Origin: Streptosporangiaceae bacterium
Lineage (GTDB): Bacteria; Actinomycetota; Actinomycetes; Streptosporangiales; Streptosporangiaceae
Length of the DNA stretch: 6,136 nt
NCBI GenBank assembly: GCA_030040415.1
Contig: JASHTT010000421.1
Coordinates: 1 to 6,136 of the forward strand
Direction: 5' to 3'
Part shown: positions 1 through 4,900 of the stretch, one piece after another
Numbering within the stretch: the first letter of the stretch is position 1
Layout: every line of letters starts with the position of its first letter
Made by a program: the position numbers and the translations under genes
The notes under the pieces: generated by a model
What the model was told of the DNA's origin: nothing
Database searches by the model: none
The model's input: only the letters and a program-made list of their open reading frames with translations

Positions 1-1895
1 CCGGGAAGAAACGAGCCCAGCGCCGCACCTTCGAAGGAGATCCTGCGGACATCTTCGTCACGCTCGACTCCGACACTACGCTCGCGCTTGACGCTATCGA
101 AGAAGGCCTGAAGCCCTTCGCCTCGCGGCGGGTGCAGTCGGTCGCTGGGCTAGAACTCGCGTGGAATCACGACACCAGCCTGCTGACACGGATCAAGAGC
201 GTCAACGCGTTGATCTGGCAATTTGTCACTTGCTCGTCTCAGAACGTTCTCGGAGGCAATGTCCTAGTGAATCGCGGTACCTTCGCGCTCTATCGCGGGA
301 GTCTAGTCCGAGACAACCTCAACGCGTATACCGGCGAGACGTTCATGGGACGTCCGGTGTTGCTGGCAGACGACACCATGCTCACGTTCTGGGCATTGCT
401 ACGGGGCAAGGCTGTCCAGCAGGCAACAGCCGTCTGCTTTGCAGTCTATCCGGAGACGATTTCTCACACCTTCCGTCAATGGGTGCGATGGATGCGCGGC
501 ACATCGCTGCGGACGCTGTGGCGCATCCGCTACCTGTCACCGCGGTCCTGGGCGTGGTGGTACACGGTCTTGATCACCTGGGGCTACCTGACCTACATAT
601 CGCTGTTGGTGGCCATCGCCGCCGACTGGCCTAAGTCCGAGCCGTTCGCACAAGGAGCCCTGCTCGCGACGACGATCTGGACCTGGGTGCTGGCCAGTCG
701 CATGTTCGCTGTGCGGCGCAGCGACCTCAGAACTCTGCAGCTTGCGGAGGCCTTCCTGATAGTGCCTATAGCTAGTGTCTGGATGACGCTCGCGCTGCGC
801 CCGATCCGACTGTACGGCCAGCTGACCATGCGCAAGCAGGGCTGGGTTACCCGTGCCGACGGCGCCGAGACACGCAGCGAGCCAACGGCCGCTGAGTTAT
901 GGACCGCGCCCACGCGCTTGGCCTGGCCAATGAAGGGTAACGGAGCGACTTTGATGCGGAGGACCCTCGCCGGGGCTGCCATCGTCCTGGTGCTATCTGG
1001 ATGCTCGGTGTTCCGCTATGCCTCGGCCGTGGGGCCACCGCGCACCCACCGTCGGACCTCGTCGGAGACCGTCACCAGCAAACGGCCGCGCTATTACATC
1101 GGAGTTCGCGAAGAAGGCTTTCCGCCGTCCTGGCGGCAAGTCAGCGAGTTCGGCAGGGCGACCGGAATTACACCTCGGCTCGTGCTCATTTACAGCGGCT
1201 GGAATCAGCCCTTCTCAGTACACCGCGCCACGGTTGCCTTGGACCATCAAGCCGAATTGCTCATACAGATCAATCCGTCTAACGTATCAATGGCAAGGAT
1301 CGCCGACGGTAGCTACGACAGCTACCTACGCTCCTACGCTCTCAGCGTGCGCAGGTTTCGCCACCCTGTAGTCATCGGCTTCGCGCACGAGATGAATGGC
1401 ACCTGGTACTCATGGGGCCGCACCCACACGTCGTCGAGCACTTGGGTTGCCGCGTGGCGGCACGTCGTCACCGTGTTTCGCCGGGTCGGCGCCAACAACG
1501 TAACGTGGCTGTGGACCATCAGCCATTCCAATACCACCTACATCCGCAGTTACTGGCCAGGTGCGAGCTACGTTGACTGGGTGGGCATCGACGGATATCT
1601 CTCGGCCCCCGCTGACACTTTTGACAGCATCTTCGGCCCGGCACTTCGCGTCGTCCGGGGTCTAACGCGAGCTCACGTCCTCTTGTCGGAGGTGGCTGTT
1701 GGCCCGAATACCACTCATGCGGTAGCAGACATCATCAGTATCTTTGCCGGAATCAGGAAGCTTCATCTGATCGGCCTCGTCTATTTCGACGTCGATCAGC
1801 GGCAGCCGCCAGTTCACCAGAACTGGCGGCTGGAGGGACATCGCGCCGAACTCGCAGCATTCCACCGGATGGCCCTCCAGTTGCTGAACGGGTAG
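1..1895 (+). CDS. Processive GT2 polysaccharide synthase in one frame with a GH26 glycoside hydrolase domain (5' partial)
   Basis: The frame is open from base 3 to the TAG at 1893-1895, giving about 630 visible residues; the N-terminus lies outside the window. The first part is a family 2 glycosyltransferase of the hyaluronan-synthase/NodC/cellulose-synthase type, which polymerises nucleotide-sugars and extrudes the chain. It shows a DSD metal/UDP motif (bases 66-74), a GGNVLVNRG..ALYR acceptor-region block, an LADDTMLT block (the GDD/TED catalytic position), and QWVRW, the QxxRW motif of processive enzymes. Three hydrophobic segments follow at about residues 186-208, 214-236 and 246-265, then a basic stretch. 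A further hydrophobic segment ending in LSGC (residues 331-334) leads into a GH26 domain (about 361-630) with the acid/base motif AHEMNGTWYSWG (Glu 463), VDWVGIDGY and the nucleophile motif LLSEVAVGP (Glu 563). GH26 members cleave beta-mannans and related beta-glucans or xylans; the substrate here is unknown. Family calls are strong. Whether one fused protein or two products are made is unresolved. Confidence 0.85.
   Translation, partial: GKKRAQRRTFEGDPADIFVTLDSDTTLALDAIEEGLKPFASRRVQSVAGLELAWNHDTSLLTRIKSVNALIWQFVTCSSQNVLGGNVLVNRGTFALYRGSLVRDNLNAYTGETFMGRPVLLADDTMLTFWALLRGKAVQQATAVCFAVYPETISHTFRQWVRWMRGTSLRTLWRIRYLSPRSWAWWYTVLITWGYLTYISLLVAIAADWPKSEPFAQGALLATTIWTWVLASRMFAVRRSDLRTLQLAEAFLIVPIASVWMTLALRPIRLYGQLTMRKQGWVTRADGAETRSEPTAAELWTAPTRLAWPMKGNGATLMRRTLAGAAIVLVLSGCSVFRYASAVGPPRTHRRTSSETVTSKRPRYYIGVREEGFPPSWRQVSEFGRATGITPRLVLIYSGWNQPFSVHRATVALDHQAELLIQINPSNVSMARIADGSYDSYLRSYALSVRRFRHPVVIGFAHEMNGTWYSWGRTHTSSSTWVAAWRHVVTVFRRVGANNVTWLWTISHSNTTYIRSYWPGASYVDWVGIDGYLSAPADTFDSIFGPALRVVRGLTRAHVLLSEVAVGPNTTHAVADIISIFAGIRKLHLIGLVYFDVDQRQPPVHQNWRLEGHRAELAAFHRMALQLLNG
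942..956 (+). promoter_or_regulatory. Internal Shine-Dalgarno and ATG for the GH26 lipoprotein form
   Basis: GGAG at 942-945 lies 8 nt before the ATG at 954-956, an ideal spacing, and this ATG is the first codon of the lipoprotein-type signal. The other in-frame ATG nearby (930) has no comparable purine-rich stretch upstream. This is the main evidence that the hydrolase can be translated separately from the glycosyltransferase. Confidence 0.5.
954..1895 (+). other. GH26 module with possible independent lipoprotein start
   Basis: An in-frame ATG at 954 would give a 313-residue protein beginning MRRTLAGAAIVLVLSGC. This is a textbook lipoprotein signal: two arginines, a hydrophobic core, and lipobox LSGC with Cys at residue 17 (bases 1002-1004). 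A roughly 30-residue Ser/Thr/Arg-rich linker follows, then the GH26 catalytic domain. Read alone, it would be a membrane-anchored extracellular hydrolase. No stop codon separates it from the upstream glycosyltransferase, so the same segment could instead act as a transmembrane helix placing the GH26 domain outside the cell. Either way the predicted location of the hydrolase is extracytoplasmic. The choice between fusion, separate gene or dual products is inference. Confidence 0.55.
1803..1832 (+). repeat. Perfect 13-bp inverted repeat inside the GH26 coding region
   Basis: The left arm CAGCCGCCAGTTC (1803-1815) and right arm GAACTGGCGGCTG (1820-1832) are exact reverse complements, separated by the 4-nt loop ACCA. 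It lies about 60 bases before the stop codon and encodes part of the C-terminal Gln/Pro-rich stretch. No T-run follows, so it is not a canonical terminator. In mRNA it would be a very stable hairpin near the 3' end of the message. Confidence 0.8.
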
Positions 1896-1965
1896 CAGCG
1901 GGCTATTGGATTGCCGACCCAACTGCGTAGCTCGCCGAGGTCACCCGCAGCACGTCTGTCTAGCG

Positions 1966-2007
1966 AAGCTGCCGGGCAAGCGCCGGAACGCCAGCCCGGC
2001 AGCTTTT
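1966..2007 (+). terminator. Hairpin terminator between convergent genes
   Basis: AAGCTGCCGGGC (1966-1977) and GCCCGGCAGCTT (1994-2005) form a perfect 12-bp stem with a 16-nt loop that can itself pair 3 bp (GCG with CGC). On the plus strand the stem runs into TTTT (2004-2007), as in an intrinsic terminator. It sits 70 bases after the GT2-GH26 stop and 17 bases before the end of the minus-strand gene, so it most likely ends the plus-strand transcript. On the minus strand no T-run follows the stem, so termination in that direction is less certain. Confidence 0.75.
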
Positions 2008-2023
2008 GACGCGACGGCTATTC

Positions 2024-2668
2024 TCAGCCCAGTTCTTTCCAGCCCGAAGTGCTTCCCGTCTTCGCGCAGAACCACAGCCGTCCGGTCTTGTCGACATACA
2101 AGTCGCCCGCATGGCCCGTCGCGGGGTGCGTCGACCCGGTGCCGGGCGTGAGATTGACTTGCGCCAGCCCGCCCGAGAACACGCCGCCGCGCCCGCTGGT
2201 ACTGCTGCCCTGCACTCCGGCACCGCTGCTCGTATTCGAGCCCACGACCACTGCTGCGCTGCTTGACAGCTTGGCGCTGATGACACTGCTGGAGCTGGTG
2301 GCCGCCTCGGCCCGCTCGTCGGCTGCGAGCTCCGCATCCGTGAGGTCGTCATCCCTGCGAGCATCTCCGCCGGCGGCGCCGTGGGAATGCAGATCGACGA
2401 GCGCCGCAGAGCCCACGATGCCGACCGCGGCCGCGCCGATGACCTTGCCGACTGTTCTGCGGGAGACAGCCGTCTCGAGTGGCCGCTTGCCGCCCGGGCG
2501 GCTGTGCCGCGGAGGCTCGTGATGTAGCGATGCCGCCTCGACGGCAGCGGTCGCCGGAGCGCCGGAAGCCTGGCCGGCCAGCAGGGCGGAAACCTGGTGC
2601 CGCAATTCGGCGTTCTCGTCGCTTAGCCGGGCGCACTTCTGCGCAAGCTCGTTTACTTTTGCCGCCAA
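2024..2668 (-). CDS. Hypothetical surface-type protein with N-terminal helical zipper, Tat-like segment and GDLYVD..GRLWFC C-terminus
   Basis: This is a 214-residue protein from a TTG start; the frame stays open upstream and the real start may be about 11 codons earlier (see the site at 2699-2712). Residues 1-30 have Leu/Val spacing suggesting a coiled coil. Residues 69-92 contain SRRTVGK followed by an 18-residue hydrophobic run, resembling a twin-arginine signal or a membrane anchor but unusually far from the N-terminus. Residues 98-122 are acidic and 124-168 are Ser/Gly-rich, with one copy of a GVQGSSTSGRGGVFSG-type motif. The C-terminus has GHAGDLYVDKTGRLWFC and a closing GWKEL. That ending recurs, from general recall, in uncharacterised actinobacterial proteins with Gly/Ser beta-helix-like repeats; this is a minimal version. 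The function is unknown. Its place beside EPS genes suggests, but does not show, a role at the cell surface. Coding potential is good; the function is not assigned. Confidence 0.72.
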   Translation of the reverse strand: MAAKVNELAQKCARLSDENAELRHQVSALLAGQASGAPATAAVEAASLHHEPPRHSRPGGKRPLETAVSRRTVGKVIGAAAVGIVGSAALVDLHSHGAAGGDARRDDDLTDAELAADERAEAATSSSSVISAKLSSSAAVVVGSNTSSGAGVQGSSTSGRGGVFSGGLAQVNLTPGTGSTHPATGHAGDLYVDKTGRLWFCAKTGSTSGWKELG

Positions 2669-2698
2669 GGCATCAAATGCCGGCGCATCATTTGTGTC

Positions 2699-2712
2699 GA
2701 TGTCATATCTCC
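2699..2712 (-). promoter_or_regulatory. Shine-Dalgarno and possible non-canonical ATC start of the zipper protein
   Basis: On the minus strand GGAG (2712-2709) lies 7 nt before ATC (2701-2699), which is in frame with the 214-residue protein and would add MDTNDAPAFDA, giving 225 residues. The ATG at 2706-2704 is only 2 nt from GGAG and opens a frame that stops after 17 codons. The TTG at 2668 has no clear Shine-Dalgarno. Either a rare ATC start is used, or a 1-nt difference separates this ATG from the main frame, or the weak TTG start is correct. Confidence 0.4.
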
Positions 2713-2858
2713 ATTCACTTGCGCCTAATCACAAACTACCAGCGCCGGCATGACGAGAACAGACTCTGCACGCCTAACGCCGTCTGCCACCATGGCTTAC
2801 CGCACCGCCTTAGCACTCCGGGTAAAGGCCGCCGAAATCGGTGCCGAAATGCACATGC

Positions 2859-4844
2859 TCAGGTCCTGCTCTCGTCGGGCTGCCCTGGTTCTGGCAGAGC
2901 ATCGCCATGTTCCGGCGCGCCACCAGCGGGCTCAGCCGCCGTCGCCGCGAAACCCCCCCAGTCATCAGCCGGCCCAAGGCCGACGCTCTCGTCGCTCTTG
3001 TCCGCGCCGACGAGGATCGCGCACCTGATGTCCGTCCCGGCCAGCCGTGTCATCTCGCTAATTGAGTGGATCTTCGTGGCCGTCGACTGGCCGGCGGTCA
3101 CGATGACAACAGCGTCCTTCGCCCACGTGGTCAGGTGCTCGGCACCGAACGCCGGATCGAGCGTGGCCACGGTCAGCAGCAGATCCGCGGACTCGTAGGC
3201 GGCCGCGAGCTGATAGTCGGCAGCGCTCTGGACGGCCGAGCCGTGACCAAGGACGACGCGGCCTGACCGCACCCGTGCGGCGATAGCACGACCAGCGGTC
3301 GCGGTACCGGTGAGCTGGGCAGCGAGCGTATCGGCTCGCTGCGGCAGCGGACCTACCGGCGCTAGGTCACAGGTGTCGGGAACGGCCAGTGTGATCTGCC
3401 AGCCGTCGACCATCAGGATGCGAACGCCCGGGTCCGCGAATCCCAGCAGTTGTCCCACCACGGTGCCGTCCGTCAGGTCCGCGATGATCACCTCACCACC
3501 GGCCCGCGCGCATGACAGCGCCAGTGACAGCGCCGGAAGCACCGCCGAGTATGGGTCGTCCATCACGACCACGGCGAGTGCGGCCGCACCGTCGGAGCGG
3601 TCCGGCACCGCGGCCCAGAGCTGCGCCGCGATGCGCTGCACCTCAATGCCGCCAATCGCTTTCAGCGCCCTGGGCAGCGTCACCTTGCGTCGTCCCAGCA
3701 GCCCGGACCCCCTGACCCGGACCAACCCGACGCTAAGCCGGACGGGCGCACCGACGGCAAGAGCCACGTCGTCACGACGACGCAGCCGGTCGGTCATCAG
3801 GGCTGCGGCGACGGCAATGACCATACCAAGCAGCAGTCCAGCCACCAGCCCGCCAACGGCGTACACGGCGGCCTTGCGGTACTTAGATGGCGGGAGCGCT
3901 GCAGCAGGGTACAGCGGATAGCTGCCGGCCACCTCCTGCGCATTGCCTGCCTCGGAGCCCACCTCGTAGCTGGATACCGTCTCCGCCATCGTCGTGACGG
4001 CGGCTTGCGCGGTGGCGAGGTCGCCGCGCAGCTGGGCCAGCTTGTCGGTCCGCTGCGTCGACGGCGCGCGCGTCTCCTCTTGGTAGATGACGTTAGAGAA
4101 CTTGGCGACCTGCTGGTCGTCGTACTGAAGCTCGGCGTTCAGCTTGCTGATCGTGGCTTGCCGCTGGGTGGCGATAATGCTGGCCCGGTACTGCAGGAAC
4201 GTACTAGTGATGGCGTTCGCCCGCTGCATCGCCTCGCTGCTGGTCGGCGCGCTCACGACGATCTCCAGCACGCGGTCGGTCAGGGACACCCCGATGAACG
4301 ACGACATGAACTTGTTTACGTTCTCGGTAAGGCCAAGCCGGTGCAGCGTGAGTTCGGCCAGCGACCTGGTCTGCAGCAGCGCGACGTCGGTGAGTACGGC
4401 GTCCTGCGGTTCGACTCCGGGGACCTGAGTGACGTAAATCTCCTGTTCGGCCTTGGCGGTCGGCGGGCGCGCCTTGAACGCGCCGAAGCCAAGGACGAGC
4501 CCGAGTAGCGCGCACACGCCGCAAAGCCGTGCGCGGCGGCGGATGGCCGTGCGCAGGTACGGGACCGCAGCTAGCCCGGCGGCCATGCCGGAGGTGAACT
4601 GCCCGCGGCTACCGTCGGCGCCAGCCAGGCCATCATCCGCCCAGTCACCGGGCACCTCGACCGGCCCGTCCGGGACCGCAGTCGGCGCATTGGGGACCGC
4701 CGTGGGCGCATTCGGGACCGCGGTCGGCGCACTCGGGACCGGTCTGGGTTCCTCGGGAACCACCCGTGGCATGGTCAGGGTGAGATCATCGGGCTCGTCG
4801 CCCGGATCGACTTCCCCTGTCGGTTCGGCCGGGCCGTGGCTCAT
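2859..4844 (-). CDS. Wzz/YveK-type chain-length determinant fused to a degenerate Wzc/ParA-like domain
   Basis: This is a 661-residue polysaccharide co-polymerase-like membrane protein, expected to control EPS chain length or assembly with the polymerase and export machinery. The order is: a cytoplasmic Pro/Asp/Glu-rich tail with APTAVPN repeats (about 38-62); TM1 (about 106-123) after an Arg cluster; an extracytoplasmic region with a helical, coiled-coil-prone stretch (about 225-292); a Pro-containing PPSKYRK segment; TM2 (about 325-349); and a cytoplasmic domain (about 421-630). That domain follows the bacterial tyrosine kinase/ParA pattern (hydrophobic strand, long helix, VIIADL like the Walker A' VLLIDADL, ESADLLLTV, DAVVIVTAGQST). 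The expected PGEGKST loop is replaced by DDPYSAVLPAL, with no lysine. The C-terminal tail has no tyrosine cluster. ATP binding and kinase activity are therefore doubtful. ATG 4844 is chosen because AGGAGG precedes it by 4 nt. An ATG at 4904, overlapping the upstream stop as ATGA, would add 20 residues, but those codons have weak GC3 bias. Confidence 0.85.
   Translation of the reverse strand: MSHGPAEPTGEVDPGDEPDDLTLTMPRVVPEEPRPVPSAPTAVPNAPTAVPNAPTAVPDGPVEVPGDWADDGLAGADGSRGQFTSGMAAGLAAVPYLRTAIRRRARLCGVCALLGLVLGFGAFKARPPTAKAEQEIYVTQVPGVEPQDAVLTDVALLQTRSLAELTLHRLGLTENVNKFMSSFIGVSLTDRVLEIVVSAPTSSEAMQRANAITSTFLQYRASIIATQRQATISKLNAELQYDDQQVAKFSNVIYQEETRAPSTQRTDKLAQLRGDLATAQAAVTTMAETVSSYEVGSEAGNAQEVAGSYPLYPAAALPPSKYRKAAVYAVGGLVAGLLLGMVIAVAAALMTDRLRRRDDVALAVGAPVRLSVGLVRVRGSGLLGRRKVTLPRALKAIGGIEVQRIAAQLWAAVPDRSDGAAALAVVVMDDPYSAVLPALSLALSCARAGGEVIIADLTDGTVVGQLLGFADPGVRILMVDGWQITLAVPDTCDLAPVGPLPQRADTLAAQLTGTATAGRAIAARVRSGRVVLGHGSAVQSAADYQLAAAYESADLLLTVATLDPAFGAEHLTTWAKDAVVIVTAGQSTATKIHSISEMTRLAGTDIRCAILVGADKSDESVGLGPADDWGGFAATAAEPAGGAPEHGDALPEPGQPDESRT
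4672..4755 (-). repeat. 21-bp tandem repeat encoding Ala-Pro-Thr-Ala-Val-Pro-Asn units
   Basis: On the plus strand, units begin with GGGACCG at 4672, 4693 and 4714, and a degenerate fourth at 4735 begins GGGACCG then diverges. The three clear copies differ at only a few, mostly third-codon, positions and encode the AVPNAPT-type heptapeptides in the Pro-rich N-terminal tail of the chain-length determinant. The period is a multiple of three, so copy-number change would keep the frame. A more diverged unit may lie at 4651-4671. Confidence 0.8.
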
Positions 4845-4848
4845 CCGG

Positions 4849-4854
4849 CCTCCT
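4849..4854 (-). promoter_or_regulatory. Shine-Dalgarno (AGGAGG) of the chain-length determinant gene
   Basis: AGGAGG on the minus strand is a full match to the anti-Shine-Dalgarno core and ends 4 nt before ATG 4844. Spacing is short but acceptable. It decides the start in favour of 4844 over the ATG at 4904, which has only a weak purine-rich stretch upstream. Confidence 0.7.
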
Positions 4855-4861
4855 ATGAACT

Positions 4862-4881
4862 TCCCGAAATTGCTCTCGGGA
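4862..4881 (-). repeat. 6-bp inverted repeat in the intergenic leader
   Basis: TCCCGA (4862-4867) and TCGGGA (4876-4881) flank an 8-nt spacer in the 56-bp gap between the lyase-like gene and the chain-length determinant, just upstream of the AGGAGG. It could be a small mRNA hairpin or an operator, but an inverted repeat of this length can arise by chance. Confidence 0.3.
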
Positions 4882-4900
4882 CTATGTCGAAGTCGGGCAA

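Noticed and set aside
191..215. GATCAA...TTGATC inverted repeat in the glycosyltransferase region
   Set aside because: Only 6 bp pair cleanly and the inner pairing is interrupted with a very short loop; it lies in a conserved coding region and is within chance expectation.
2722..2777. Two copies of CGCCTAA (2722-2728 and 2771-2777) in the gap upstream of the zipper protein
   Set aside because: A 7-bp repeat spaced 49 bp apart is weak evidence for an operator, and no convincing -35/-10 pair could be placed around it.
2831..2850. Repeated GCCGAAAT and a small CCGA/TCGG palindrome just after the chain-length determinant stop
   Set aside because: The arms are only 4 bp with no T-run on the minus strand, so it does not qualify as a terminator.
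2479..3198. Plus-strand open frame of 239 codons spanning the gap between two minus-strand genes
   Set aside because: It overlaps both well-supported minus-strand genes, and its translation is low-complexity and Arg-rich without any domain or plausible ribosome-binding site.
3310..3921. Plus-strand open frame of 203 codons inside the chain-length determinant gene
   Set aside because: It is a Ser/Ala/Thr/Arg-rich shadow of the minus-strand gene, whose membrane helices and P-loop-like pattern give much better coding evidence.
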